A stretch of DNA of 64,000 bases from an uncultured Rikenellaceae bacterium (GCA_944326945.1 CALVFY010000011.1:1-64000); one strand, 5' to 3'. Numbered from the stretch's first letter, positions 1 to 8,924 are shown. Notes: generated by a model from the sequence alone, not told the origin. Made by a program: numbers and translations.

Positions 1-326
1 CTTGACTGATTAAATAGGTGTTGTCACTTCTGATTTCCTTTTTCAGGTAGCCAAAGGATTGCCAAAAGAGGGAAAATACATGCTTTTTCAAGAAAACATA
101 TATTAGTTATATTGTTGATTATATGATTCTTTATTTCTATTGTTTTCTTTTGAATATATGATGTTGGATGGGTACAATATCGGCTCTGGGTACTGGAAAA
201 ACCCCACATGATTTTAAACGAATCATGTGGGGTTTTTGGGGTGGGAAAGAATTCCCGGAATAAGATACTAATCTGTACTTTCTGTTTAGGTTGGCCTGTT
301 GCAGGCATATACATAAAAGGAGTAGC
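1..326. other. Gene-free left edge of window
   Basis: I see no convincing gene here. An open frame on the minus strand (24-314) runs straight through the perfect hairpin at 197-237, has no recognisable signal or domain, and is unlikely to be real. The stretch holds the terminator listed separately and otherwise AT-rich sequence. Confidence 0.6.
197..237. terminator. Strong bidirectional rho-independent terminator
   Basis: A perfect 17-bp inverted repeat (197-213 and 221-237) encloses a 7-nt loop. The arms begin with A5 and end with T5, so a U tract forms on either strand. It lies 90 bp beyond the stop of the minus-strand lipoprotein gene (327) and probably ends that transcript, and possibly one entering from the left. 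Confidence 0.85.
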
Positions 327-1370
327 CTATGCGGTCGCCTGAAGTTTTATTTCTGTATAGTAGACTCCCGAACGAATGTAGACCCGATATTGTTTGCCGA
401 CTTTTACTTCCGGATCCGTGATTTGGATCGTTACGTGGTCTGAACCGAAACTGAATTGAAGCATGTTATTTTGGGGAGTGGCGCATTCGCTGTCGTTGGA
501 TTTCTCCGGAAGGGGAATAGTAACCGATTTTCCCTCTTTCAGTGTTACATTATAGACTGTTTCCCACTCAGGAAGACCATGCTTTTCGGGTTGTTGAATT
601 ACGTATCTGATAGAGGCTCCCACGGTTTTGCCATCTTTCTTGAGCCAGTCGGTTACGTATATTTTGGAGAATTCGGAGGCGATCGCAATGCCCCATTTCC
701 CTGAAGTAAACTCCATCAGAGAGATATCTTTACATACGAAATATCCGTGTTGGGGTTGTACAGCTATTTCTCCCGATAATTTTTCGAGGTTTAAGGCTCC
801 CAAGGCATTCAAGTCCGATAGCTGACCGGCATCAACGAACGAATAGCGGTTGTTGCCTATGAATTTGCCCTCTGCATCGATATATATGGCGTTGCCGAAG
901 AGGGTTTTGCCATTGTTTTCGTTATACATGTCGAGGGCGGTTCCCTCCGATAGAGTCGGGTCCTTATCCAGTTTGAATTCGATCTTCACCTGTTCGGATG
1001 CCTTGATTGTCCGACTGATCGTCCATACACGATGGTCTTTCGAATCCTCTTCCAGTTTGACAACGAAAGTTACCGTCCGGCTGCCGGATTCGAACCATTT
1101 CTGGTAGGGCAGTCGGTAATTGACTTTGCCGTCGGGCAGAGTCATCGTGGCTCCGGCAGGAGAGACGGGTTTGTTTTGTTTGAACTCTTCGTAGCCTTTT
1201 TCGTCGTAGATCATGACGGGAATACCGGCGAGAGGTTTTTCTTGTTCGTCGAGTACGGTGATATGGATGATTGCGTCTTTGTTATCGGGTTCGTACGTCT
1301 CTTTCGAACAAGCCGAGAAAAGGAAAGCCCCTGCTGCCATTGTGATAAGAAAAAATTTCAATGTTTTCAT
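327..1370 (-). CDS. Hypothetical lipoprotein, 347 aa
   Basis: The protein starts with a lipoprotein signal peptide (LFSAC, Cys21 as the likely lipidated residue) and is expected in the envelope. Residues about 33-110 contain 'VLDEQEKPLAGIPVMIYDEKG', which resembles a carboxypeptidase-regulatory-like or CNA-B type beta-sandwich. The rest is beta-rich with no motif I recognise. It is transcribed alone: a -7 box lies at 1450-1457 and a terminator at 197-237. No function can be assigned. The start is the only one that gives a good signal peptide. Confidence 0.85.
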   Translation of the reverse strand: MKTLKFFLITMAAGAFLFSACSKETYEPDNKDAIIHITVLDEQEKPLAGIPVMIYDEKGYEEFKQNKPVSPAGATMTLPDGKVNYRLPYQKWFESGSRTVTFVVKLEEDSKDHRVWTISRTIKASEQVKIEFKLDKDPTLSEGTALDMYNENNGKTLFGNAIYIDAEGKFIGNNRYSFVDAGQLSDLNALGALNLEKLSGEIAVQPQHGYFVCKDISLMEFTSGKWGIAIASEFSKIYVTDWLKKDGKTVGASIRYVIQQPEKHGLPEWETVYNVTLKEGKSVTIPLPEKSNDSECATPQNNMLQFSFGSDHVTIQITDPEVKVGKQYRVYIRSGVYYTEIKLQATA

Positions 1371-1449
1371 GTTGAAAATATATGGTTAATTAGACGTTAA
1401 ATTCTCCGAGGTTTTCCGAAATGTCCGGAGAGGATTGTTTTTCCGGGTG

Positions 1450-1457
1450 CAAAGATA
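1450..1457 (-). promoter_or_regulatory. Candidate -7 box for the lipoprotein gene
   Basis: On the minus strand this reads TATCTTTG, a match to the Bacteroidota -7 consensus TAnnTTTG, about 80 bp before the start codon at 1370. I see no clear TTTG at -33. An imperfect hairpin (1462-1472 with 1482-1492) lies just upstream and may end the preceding TPR/HTH transcript. Confidence 0.45.
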
Positions 1458-1581
1458 GAGAGTCCGTGTCGCTTTTCTGTTGCGATACGGACTTATGAAT
1501 CTAACAGTGTTTAAAAAAATATGCTGGTAATCAGTGGATTGATAGTGTGCGAAGAGGGTTTTTCTAACACGGGTCTGACAT

Positions 1582-3255
1582 CTATCCAAGTAGGGTGATG
1601 AAAAGCTCCTTGTCGGGGGCATCGGATGCCTTGATCCGAGATTTCAGTCGCGATTTTCGGGCATAGATGTTGGCTACGGTATCGTCCATGAAGAGACTGA
1701 TGACTTGAGGGGAGAATCCTCCGAAAATGTAGCATAGCAGTCGAATGTCCGACTGTTTCATCTTCGGAAAATTATTTCTCAGTTTTTGCATGGCATTGTC
1801 GTGGGCCATATCTACAATCTGTTCCAGCTCTTGCAACATTTCGCCATTTTCGGTGAATCCGTCAATCAGCTGTTTCACCTGGCGAACCATGACGGCTTGT
1901 CCCGAGACCGTGTTTTCCCGTTCGTACAGGGTTTTGCCAAGTTGGTCTACAATGTCGAAACGAGAGGTGATGAATCCTTTCAGTCGTGTCTCTGCGTGAT
2001 CTTTCTGTGCCATGTGCCGGGAGAGCTTCTGGTATTCGGATTGGGCTTCGCGTACGAGCAACAGATACCGTTCGTTACGCTCTTTGTGCAGACGGATCCT
2101 CTGCCAGATTACATATCCTGCGATTCCTGCCAGGAGAATGATTGCCAGAGCGATTACACTCTCCCATGTCCGGCGATTCTGTATCCGATAGTCGGCAAAG
2201 GCACTCCGTTCTCGGAAGTAATCCTTTTCGATCATTCCGGCAGAGGCTTGGAGGGCTGTTCGAGTCAGCGAATCGTTTAGAAAGATGAACCGGTGGATGT
2301 GTCGTGTGGCCTCCGGGTATCGTTTGGCCGATAGATCGATGCGATATGCCGTATAAAATAACATGGGCATATCGTCGGGATTTTCTGTGCGTTTTTCTGC
2401 CAGTTTGAGATAATGACAGGCACTGTCGAGACGATTCTGCAGTAGTTGGGTCTGGGCTTGGGTGCATAATCCCAAGGCTGTCGTATCTCCGTGGACCGCC
2501 TGTTCGATGCGTTGCAACAGATCGGATGGGATACGTTCTGTTTCGGACACGGTATATAGTGTGGCGAAATAGCCGAGACTACGTTTCATCAGGGTGTCGT
2601 CTCGCAATTCATCGGCCAGTTCGAGGGCCATCGTGCAGTCGCGGCGTGCACGACCCAAATCTCTCATCCGTAGGGCCGATGCGGTCATGCCCAGGAGCGC
2701 TTCGGCGGTCTGCCGGTCTTTCCCCGAACGTATGAACAGATCCCGTGCGTCCCGGAAGTAACGGTAGGCTCTCACGAAATTCAATTCGGCATGATAGACC
2801 TCGCCGATACGCAGATAAAGGAGCCCCTGATAATAGGGTTCGTCGATTCGGCGTAGTTTTTCCTCCACTTCGAGAAACAGTCGTAAGGCTCCCGGTTTGT
2901 CGCCTTGGCGTAGCTTGCTTTTCCCTTGATAGAAGAGAGTCTTGCAGAGGTTTCGGGTATCGTGAGGTCGTTCCCGGTAGTATTGTCTGGCGATCAAAAG
3001 CAGGGAATCGTTGTTCTGGCCGGTTTGGGCTCGATCTGATGCTTCGGCATATAACAGGGCGTATTGGGCGCGTGTTGCACGATTGTTGAGCCATTCGGAG
3101 GGCGTGTTTTGCAGGAGATTCAGGGCACTGTCCGGAGCATTGGCGATTATCTCTTCGATATGAGAGAAAGATTTTGTTGAGTGGATGTGGCTCGTGCAAC
3201 AGACGAGCCATATGGTGAATGGGAGGAGAAAAGATCCGGATAGAAGCCGTTTCAT
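1582..3255 (-). CDS. TPR-repeat membrane protein with C-terminal HTH (putative regulator)
   Basis: Starting at the ATG at 3255 gives 557 aa with an N-terminal hydrophobic segment containing two cysteines (LVCCTSH). A start at 3339 would add 28 residues, overlap the receptor gene and bury the signal. A long helical region with TPR-like repeats follows. Near residue 360 there is a transmembrane helix (VIALAIILLAGIAGYVIW), then a coiled coil and a C-terminal segment (MKQSDIRLLCYIFGGFSPQVISLF) typical of the DNA-binding end of Bacteroidetes TPR/HTH regulators. It begins 71 bp after the BtuB-like gene, so it may be the last gene of the B12 operon or be independent. Regulating B12 genes is inference only. 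Confidence 0.75.
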   Translation of the reverse strand: MKRLLSGSFLLPFTIWLVCCTSHIHSTKSFSHIEEIIANAPDSALNLLQNTPSEWLNNRATRAQYALLYAEASDRAQTGQNNDSLLLIARQYYRERPHDTRNLCKTLFYQGKSKLRQGDKPGALRLFLEVEEKLRRIDEPYYQGLLYLRIGEVYHAELNFVRAYRYFRDARDLFIRSGKDRQTAEALLGMTASALRMRDLGRARRDCTMALELADELRDDTLMKRSLGYFATLYTVSETERIPSDLLQRIEQAVHGDTTALGLCTQAQTQLLQNRLDSACHYLKLAEKRTENPDDMPMLFYTAYRIDLSAKRYPEATRHIHRFIFLNDSLTRTALQASAGMIEKDYFRERSAFADYRIQNRRTWESVIALAIILLAGIAGYVIWQRIRLHKERNERYLLLVREAQSEYQKLSRHMAQKDHAETRLKGFITSRFDIVDQLGKTLYERENTVSGQAVMVRQVKQLIDGFTENGEMLQELEQIVDMAHDNAMQKLRNNFPKMKQSDIRLLCYIFGGFSPQVISLFMDDTVANIYARKSRLKSRIKASDAPDKELFITLLG

Positions 3256-3326
3256 AGTATTCGGTATTGGCGATACGACTACCGAAGGTAATGAATCTCC
3301 GGGATCTGTGCAAATTTGTTGAGAAT

Positions 3327-5408
3327 CTACTTTCCCCAATGGGGGGTGATTCCGATGAAAAATTCGACGTTAATGCCCGGCATCGGTCGGGAGAGTACCG
3401 ACAGATAGTCTTCGTTGAAGAGATTGTTGACGGTCCCCTTGAGTGAAAAGTCGGCCCATCGAGCAAAGAATTTCTTCTCCAGCGACAGGTTGTTCATAAA
3501 ATAGGGTGTCAGACGACCGGTAAGGGTGGCGTCGTTGCTCGACATCGTATAGCGTTCGCTGTAATAGCACCATTGGTAGAGCAGGCTCCAGGTTCGAAAG
3601 GTCAGACGACCGGTGGTTGTGGCCGAAAATTCCGGTTCGTAGGGCAATTGTTTGCCGACTGATTGGTCGGCCGGGCTCATCGGTTCGCTCTCGTTGATCG
3701 AAGGCGCCCACGAAAAGGTTCCGTTTAATTCCAATTTCCACTCCGGTGAGAGAATGGTGGCCAGCGTGGCTTGCAGTTCCGTGCCGTAGGCGTGTACTTT
3801 CTTGACGTTGACCGGCGAAAAGAATCCCTTGGTGGTAGGTAGCCACAGAATCCAGTCGTTGATGTGCTGCTCGTACCAAGAGGCCGAACCCGACAGGGTG
3901 TAACGATTCTCCTTGCCCACGGAGAATGAAATACCCGCCTCATAGGAAAATCCGCTTTCGCTTTTCAGATCGGGGTTGCCTCCGGGCAGGAAATAGAGGT
4001 CATTGAGAGTCGGGAAACGGTAGTTGCGCGATATGGAGGCTTTGGCTACGATATTACCACGTTTCGAGAGCAGGTAGTCGGCAAAGAGGGCCGGAATCGG
4101 GGCCCATTGGGTGCCGTACATCTCTCCTCGCATGATCATCGAGATTCCCATGCGTTCCATAGGGCGCCATTTGGCCGATACCGAAGCCGAGAGTTCGATG
4201 CGGCTTTGATCATAACCGACAATGGCTTGGTTCCCTTGCTGCAGGATGATGTTTTTATCGGCGCTTTCGACCATTTGTTGATGGGCCGACAGATCTACGG
4301 TAAAAAGCCAGCGGTCGTTGGGCGTGTATTCGCCCTCTGCCTCTCCGTAAAAGGTGTCGATCTTGCTGCGCGAACGGGTCATGGAGGTCATGATGCCGTT
4401 GCCGGGGTCTCGTTTATAATCGTAGGCCATCCAGGTGTGGATGTAACCGGCCTTGATGCTTGTCTTCCAGTTGCGGCGCAGGTGGTCCCAGGAGAGGATG
4501 CTCCGCAGGGTGTGCTCCCGCTGACGGTTTTCGAAATCGGTGTCGTCGGCGTAGTCGGTGGTCAACAGCGGCAACTCCCGGTTGGAATCGAGATACCAGG
4601 CATTCAGTCCGAAACGGTCGCCTTTGCCCGTATTGTAATAGACCTCTTGCAGCAGGTGCAGATCACGGAATGCTCCGCTTTTGTTCCGTTCGATGGGATA
4701 ATAGGAGCCGATGATCTGTTTGTTCTCGTCGTAGATGTTCTCTTTCTTGTCGTGGTTCCGATATTTGAAGTCGTTGGCCGAGGATTGGAGTACGGCTCGG
4801 GTGGAGACTTGCCAGTGGTCGTTGCCCCAGGTCAGACGCAGGAATTCGTCGAAGGTTTTGAACATGCCGATCCCTTGTACGTATTGCAGTCCGAATCCGT
4901 TGGCTTTGGCCGGTTGGGTTGCCAGTTGAACCAGTCCGCCCAGTCCTCCGCCCGTTTTGTTGACCGACGAGGTGCCGTGCAGCAGCGAGGCATCGTCGAT
5001 GAAGTAGGTCGGAATCATTGAAAAGTCGGTCATGCCCAGCATCGGATTGTTGATCTTCATTCCGTTCCAGGTGACCTGTGTGTGGGAGGGACCCGTCCCG
5101 CGGAACGATACGGTCGAAAGCGTGGCCCGACCGTACTGTTTGACGAACAGCGACGAGTTGAAGGTCAATACGTCGGCGATCGAAAGGGCAATATTCTCTT
5201 TCAGAACGGCCGAATCGAGTCGGGTCTCCTCCACTCCGATCTGTTTCATCGGGCGGCGTCCCCAGACAAAGATCTTGCGGATGGATATCCCCTTGCGTTG
5301 CCAGTCGCTCGGTGTGGAGGAATTTGTCGTGGAATCGGTTCCTTGTGCGGCCAGGGTGATCGGAAGCAGCAGCAGAATCAAGCCTGTGAGAAGAAGCGGT
5401 TTTTTCAT
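3327..5408 (-). CDS. btuB: TonB-dependent outer-membrane receptor, BtuB-like (cobalamin uptake)
   Basis: A 693-aa protein with a cleavable signal peptide ending at LAAQ. A plug domain follows at about residues 45-170 (SIADVLTFNSSLFVKQYG, VSFRGTGPSHTQVTWNG), then a beta-barrel with the usual receptor signatures RNYRFPTLNDLYF and GTVNNLFNEDYLS near the end. The N-terminal CarboxypepD domain of SusC proteins is absent, as expected for BtuB/FecA-like receptors. Specificity for cobalamin is inferred from the cobalamin riboswitch upstream and from the BtuG-like gene 13 bp before it. In Bacteroides, BtuB and BtuG form a stable outer-membrane complex. Energy would come from TonB-ExbBD encoded elsewhere. 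Confidence 0.88.
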   Translation of the reverse strand: MKKPLLLTGLILLLLPITLAAQGTDSTTNSSTPSDWQRKGISIRKIFVWGRRPMKQIGVEETRLDSAVLKENIALSIADVLTFNSSLFVKQYGRATLSTVSFRGTGPSHTQVTWNGMKINNPMLGMTDFSMIPTYFIDDASLLHGTSSVNKTGGGLGGLVQLATQPAKANGFGLQYVQGIGMFKTFDEFLRLTWGNDHWQVSTRAVLQSSANDFKYRNHDKKENIYDENKQIIGSYYPIERNKSGAFRDLHLLQEVYYNTGKGDRFGLNAWYLDSNRELPLLTTDYADDTDFENRQREHTLRSILSWDHLRRNWKTSIKAGYIHTWMAYDYKRDPGNGIMTSMTRSRSKIDTFYGEAEGEYTPNDRWLFTVDLSAHQQMVESADKNIILQQGNQAIVGYDQSRIELSASVSAKWRPMERMGISMIMRGEMYGTQWAPIPALFADYLLSKRGNIVAKASISRNYRFPTLNDLYFLPGGNPDLKSESGFSYEAGISFSVGKENRYTLSGSASWYEQHINDWILWLPTTKGFFSPVNVKKVHAYGTELQATLATILSPEWKLELNGTFSWAPSINESEPMSPADQSVGKQLPYEPEFSATTTGRLTFRTWSLLYQWCYYSERYTMSSNDATLTGRLTPYFMNNLSLEKKFFARWADFSLKGTVNNLFNEDYLSVLSRPMPGINVEFFIGITPHWGK

Positions 5409-5421
5409 GGCGTTTCCGATT

Positions 5422-6489
5422 TTATTTCCAACAGAAGGCTCCGGGAGTGATTCCTACATAGAATTGGTCGATTGTCTCTCCCGTGGACGAATAACGATAG
5501 ACGACTCCCTGTTGCTGGTAGTCGATGGCGTCGGCCACATAGATCTCTTCGTTGCGGGGATCGACCGTCAGTCCGTAGAATTTCGTGTCGCGGTATGCGA
5601 TGAAAGGCTTGACCGGCAGACGATCCTCGTCGATCGACATTTGCCAGATATCCTGGTTGATCCAATAGATTTTATCCCCCGTACCGTTGATTTGGAGTTC
5701 CGAGGGGGTGTCGCCCAGACGGAAACGAAACTGTTTCTCGACGGTGAAGGTCTCCGGATCGATGCGATACAGCGAGGGGGCTTCGTAACCATAGGGGCTT
5801 CCCTCGTAACCGCCGTCGGTGATTGTCCACAGTTTTTGGTTGCGGTCCATCACCAGCGAGATGGGCTGGATGCCTACCTCCAGTTGGTCGACCACCTGAT
5901 CCGTTTCGGTGTCGATTTTCAGAATACGGTTCTGGTACGACCACCCGTTCACAAAGAGGTAGCGGCCGTATTGCACCATCTGTTCCGTGGAGCCCGACTC
6001 CATGGTCATGCCCGGACATTCGATATAGCCCGTGATCTCGTAACGTTTGGGGTTGACGATGAAGATCCTGTTATCCCAGAGTTGTGTCACGTAGGCTTTT
6101 TCGTCCGAAAGGAAATGGATATAGCGCGGGGAGGTGAGGTTCGTGATACGTCCGACCTCTTTGAAGGTATGGATGTCGATGGCGAAAATCACGTGGGAAT
6201 TGTTCACTACCACCCAACCGATTCCGTCGCGGATGGTCATCGACTGAGCCACGTCGCCCAGTTTCATGCCGTTGGCCCGGTAGAAGATTTCGTTTTCCAC
6301 GCTTTTTGTCGAGGGATCGTAATAGGAGAGGGTGGCATTGCCGTATTGGAAATTCCCCTCATTGACGATGAAAAGTCCGTTGCTTGTTGCCGAAAACTCT
6401 TCGATCGTGCCGTAGTCCCATTTCATGCAGCCGACCAACACCGGCATGCAGCCGATCAACGGAAACAGATATCGCAAGAGACTTTTCAT
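5422..6489 (-). CDS. btuG: BtuG-like surface cobalamin-binding lipoprotein (beta-propeller)
   Basis: This 355-aa protein has a lipobox (VLVGC, Cys21) followed by propeller-type repeats. The opening 'GLFIVNEGNFQYGNATLSYYDP' and later blades such as 'GQ-x-P..LVMDRNQKLWTITDGG' and 'DTKFYGLTVDPRNEEIYVADA' match the DUF5074/YncE-like family that includes BtuG, the very high-affinity B12-capturing lipoprotein of gut Bacteroides. It sits 12 bp after the Ig-repeat gene and 13 bp before the btuB-like gene, in one transcript under the riboswitch. The expected role is to capture cobalamin at the cell surface and hand it to the BtuB barrel. The family assignment is firm; the ligand is inferred from family and riboswitch. 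Confidence 0.85.
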   Translation of the reverse strand: MKSLLRYLFPLIGCMPVLVGCMKWDYGTIEEFSATSNGLFIVNEGNFQYGNATLSYYDPSTKSVENEIFYRANGMKLGDVAQSMTIRDGIGWVVVNNSHVIFAIDIHTFKEVGRITNLTSPRYIHFLSDEKAYVTQLWDNRIFIVNPKRYEITGYIECPGMTMESGSTEQMVQYGRYLFVNGWSYQNRILKIDTETDQVVDQLEVGIQPISLVMDRNQKLWTITDGGYEGSPYGYEAPSLYRIDPETFTVEKQFRFRLGDTPSELQINGTGDKIYWINQDIWQMSIDEDRLPVKPFIAYRDTKFYGLTVDPRNEEIYVADAIDYQQQGVVYRYSSTGETIDQFYVGITPGAFCWK

Positions 6490-6501
6490 CGTTATGGCGG
6501 A

Positions 6502-8322
6502 TTATTGCAGAATGTTCATGTCTTTGAACCGGAACACTTCGGTCGAGAGTTCTCCTATGGCGCCCGCCGTGGCATTGACTCCGGTCTGTACCTTGATGAA
6601 GTCGATGTAGTCGAGGTCGGCGGGTGTTCCGTCCGGTTGGACGGCATCGCTGATACGGAAAAAGGTGTCGCGGGCTTCGCCCTCCTGCCCGTTATCGCCG
6701 GAGGTGATGCGATTACTGCCGTAGTTGTCGGCATATCCCCAGTCGTAGGCATCACAACGCCACAGCCCGTTGATGAGCGTAAGATGAGGTTCCAGACGTG
6801 TGCCGTAGAGTGTGTAGCTGTCCTCTTCGATCCAGGTCGGATAGTAGTAGGGCTGTGAATGATATCCCTTCATGTAAGGAATCGAACCGGTGTTGTCGAG
6901 ATTGTCCGTCCAACCGACCTTCATGTAGGGTGCCTGGGGGCGGTAATACGTGATCGCATAGTCCTGCAGGGTAGTCTGCTTGCCGTATTCGCTTCCCTTG
7001 AGTTCATACCATTCGTCATCCGGCAGGCCGTTGCCGTTGGTATCCTGCATGACGTAGACAATTCCCGGTTCAGATCCTCCGTCGAAAGCATTGCCCGTGA
7101 TGGCGAAATCATAGGAGGCTCCCTCTAATTGATAACCTCCTTTGTTTTCGACACTGTGATCAAAACCGACGATGATATAACCGCCCCATCCACCCAGTGA
7201 AACGTACCGATTTTCCTTCAGACGTGATTCGGCATGGGCGATGGCCTTTTCGTGGGTCGTCTCATCGCCCGTATAACCGGCCTCGTTTGTGTCGTTGACA
7301 AATTGTCCCGGAGCGGGGACGATGGCATAGACCTGGTCGCCGTAGGGAGAACTCTCCGCGGTGGCGGTCCGTTTGTACGTGCCCTCGGCCTCGCAGCAGA
7401 TCACGGTGATTTCGTCCGAGTCGGTAAGGATCCCGTTCTGTGTGATGTTTCGGGTAATGGCACTTGCATCGTCAGGATTTTCTTCTGTGACGGTTACCTT
7501 GATGCGGTAACTTCTCTGTTCGGTGGGGGTAAAGGCATAGATCCGTTGATTGGCGTTTTCTATCGGTTGTCCATCCACTTCCCATTGGTAGGTAGGGTGA
7601 GTGGTGTGTTCGATATGGGGTACCAGATAAATGGTACGTCCCTGGGCCACGGTTTTGTCGTTCGAGGTGGCGTAATGGTAGGGTTTGGGAAAGAGAACGA
7701 CAATGGGATAATGTTCTACGACGACAATCGGAATCGTGTATTGGGAGGATCCGTCCTCATTTTCGACCGTCAGTTCGAGTGTATAATTGCCCGTATCGGT
7801 TGCACTGAAAGTATAAGAAGTTTCTGTTCCGCAGACAGTTCCGTCCAGTTTCCATTCGTATGTCGCATTCTCTCCGTGCTGTACGTCGGGAGTCAGCGTG
7901 TAGGAACGTCCTGTCTCGGCGGTCAATCCGCTTTCGGGCAGTGCGAAAGAGATGACGGGGGGAGTCAGTTCAAGCACCTCGATACGGATATCCTCCGAAG
8001 CTGTCCCCGCTTTGGTCGTTACCTGGAAAGTGAAGTAGTAGGTCCCGGTTTGGGTGGCGGTAAAAATGAAACTCGGAGTCGACCCGATGAGCTCTCCTTC
8101 CTGTAACCATGCATAGGAAGCTCCTTCGGCGTGCTCCACCGATGGCGAAATGGTCAATGTATTACCTGTCTTGACCGTATAGACCCCTGTTTCGCTGTCG
8201 AGCGTGATGACGGGTTTGGGTCCGACCTCTTCCGTAATTACTTCGTTTTTGTTACAGGCCACGCCGATCAGAAGGCCGATCAGCAGAACCGTTATGTGGG
8301 ATAGTTTCGATCGTGTATTCAT
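6502..8322 (-). CDS. Ig/PKD-repeat surface lipoprotein, first gene of the B12 operon
   Basis: The ATG at 8322 gives 606 aa with a clean lipoprotein signal (LIGVAC). A longer frame reaching 8430 runs into the 3' side of the riboswitch leader and lacks a signal at its end. Two or three PKD/Ig-like repeats follow, each with a variant of 'YTLTPDVQHGENATYEWKLDG...YTFSATDTGNYTLELTVENEDG' (about residues 30-110, 115-200 and 205-300). The C-terminal half (about 310-606) is a separate domain with 'GYIIVGFDHSVENKGGYQLEG' and 'DTNGNGLPDDEWYELKGSE'. Position directly after a cobalamin riboswitch and before btuG/btuB implies a role in B12 capture. It may correspond to the BtuH-type B12-binding lipoproteins of Bacteroidota, but that needs a structural comparison. 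Confidence 0.8.
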   Translation of the reverse strand: MNTRSKLSHITVLLIGLLIGVACNKNEVITEEVGPKPVITLDSETGVYTVKTGNTLTISPSVEHAEGASYAWLQEGELIGSTPSFIFTATQTGTYYFTFQVTTKAGTASEDIRIEVLELTPPVISFALPESGLTAETGRSYTLTPDVQHGENATYEWKLDGTVCGTETSYTFSATDTGNYTLELTVENEDGSSQYTIPIVVVEHYPIVVLFPKPYHYATSNDKTVAQGRTIYLVPHIEHTTHPTYQWEVDGQPIENANQRIYAFTPTEQRSYRIKVTVTEENPDDASAITRNITQNGILTDSDEITVICCEAEGTYKRTATAESSPYGDQVYAIVPAPGQFVNDTNEAGYTGDETTHEKAIAHAESRLKENRYVSLGGWGGYIIVGFDHSVENKGGYQLEGASYDFAITGNAFDGGSEPGIVYVMQDTNGNGLPDDEWYELKGSEYGKQTTLQDYAITYYRPQAPYMKVGWTDNLDNTGSIPYMKGYHSQPYYYPTWIEEDSYTLYGTRLEPHLTLINGLWRCDAYDWGYADNYGSNRITSGDNGQEGEARDTFFRISDAVQPDGTPADLDYIDFIKVQTGVNATAGAIGELSTEVFRFKDMNILQ

Positions 8323-8463
8323 TGGTTCATGCGCATAATGAGGGTGAACGATATTTATGTTTTGTAGCGATCTGTGCCGGACGGAGACCTGTCGGGGAAG
8401 ATGGATGCGGAAATTGACCAAAGAGTCCACTCCTACCCGAAATCCCGCGGGAACAGATGGGTT

Positions 8464-8655
8464 GTCAAGGCAGGTCTTCTGACTTGTCCCCGTTCGTTGC
8501 GCCTTCCCGGTGAATGTTGTCCCAGTGGCAAAGAGTGCGACGAATGGTCTCTCCCTAAGGAGGGGGACTTACAGCAGCGAGTACTGTCCCGGATTCTCAC
8601 CGGATTCCCTTTTCATCCCTACCGAATAAAGTCGGATGGGAACCATGACACTGCA
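8464..8655 (-). ncRNA. Cobalamin (adenosylcobalamin) riboswitch
   Basis: Read on the minus strand, the RNA carries the hallmarks of the Cbl riboswitch. The conserved core is GGGAATCCGGTGAGAATCCG (around 8590-8612), followed by the CTGTAA stretch. The B12-box element GCCACTGGGACA lies near 8515-8528 and GGGAAGG soon after. The closing strand is AGTCAGAAGACCTGCCTT (around 8466-8483). It lies about 140 bp before the start codon of the Ig-repeat lipoprotein, inside the 5' leader of the B12 uptake operon. Binding of coenzyme B12 would be expected to shut off the operon. I did not identify an obvious intrinsic terminator after it, so control may be at translation. Confidence 0.95.
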
Positions 8656-8661
8656 AAGATA
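8654..8661 (-). promoter_or_regulatory. Candidate -7 box for the riboswitch-led B12 operon
   Basis: The minus strand reads TATCTTTG (TAnnTTTG consensus) and abuts the 5' end of the riboswitch. That placement puts transcription start close to the first paired element of the aptamer. No -33 TTTG is visible. Confidence 0.55.
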
Positions 8662-8864
8662 GCTATTTTTTTTGTTTTTGGTGTCATGGATCGGCCGTAG
8701 AGGGAAATGGAAAATTTTTTACCCGACTGCTGCGCAGGCTGGGAGTCAGCTATCCGGTGCTTTATCGGAGGTGGAAGAGTCTCACAGCACGTACTCCGGT
8801 CGATCGTCTCCGAGAGGTGCGTTTGCGTATGTTTTTTTGAGAGAACTGCCGGGAGCTTTAATGA
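8662..8864. other. About 200 bp of unexplained intergenic sequence
   Basis: This lies between the B12 operon promoter and the terminator of the esterase gene. It contains GC-rich, partly self-complementary stretches (for example around 8727-8753) but no coding frame with a signal or domain and no RNA family I recognise. Confidence 0.4.
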
Positions 8865-8904
8865 GAAAAAGGCAGAGGTCGATTATTCGACCTCTGCCTT
8901 TTTC
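8865..8904. terminator. Bidirectional terminator after the esterase gene
   Basis: A perfect 18-bp stem (8865-8882 with 8887-8904) closes a 4-nt loop. The arms carry A5 and T5, so either strand yields a U tract. It stands 20 bp beyond the stop codon of the minus-strand esterase (8925). Confidence 0.88.
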
Positions 8905-8924
8905 TGTGGAATTGGAGAAATATC

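Noticed and set aside
24..314. Open frame of 96 codons on the minus strand at the left edge
   Set aside because: It reads through a perfect terminator hairpin, is AT-driven and shows no signal or domain.
5032..6858. 608-codon plus-strand open frame antisense to btuG and parts of its neighbours
   Set aside because: It is a mirror of well-recognised coding genes on the minus strand and has a low-complexity, His/Asp/Val-rich composition typical of antisense frames.
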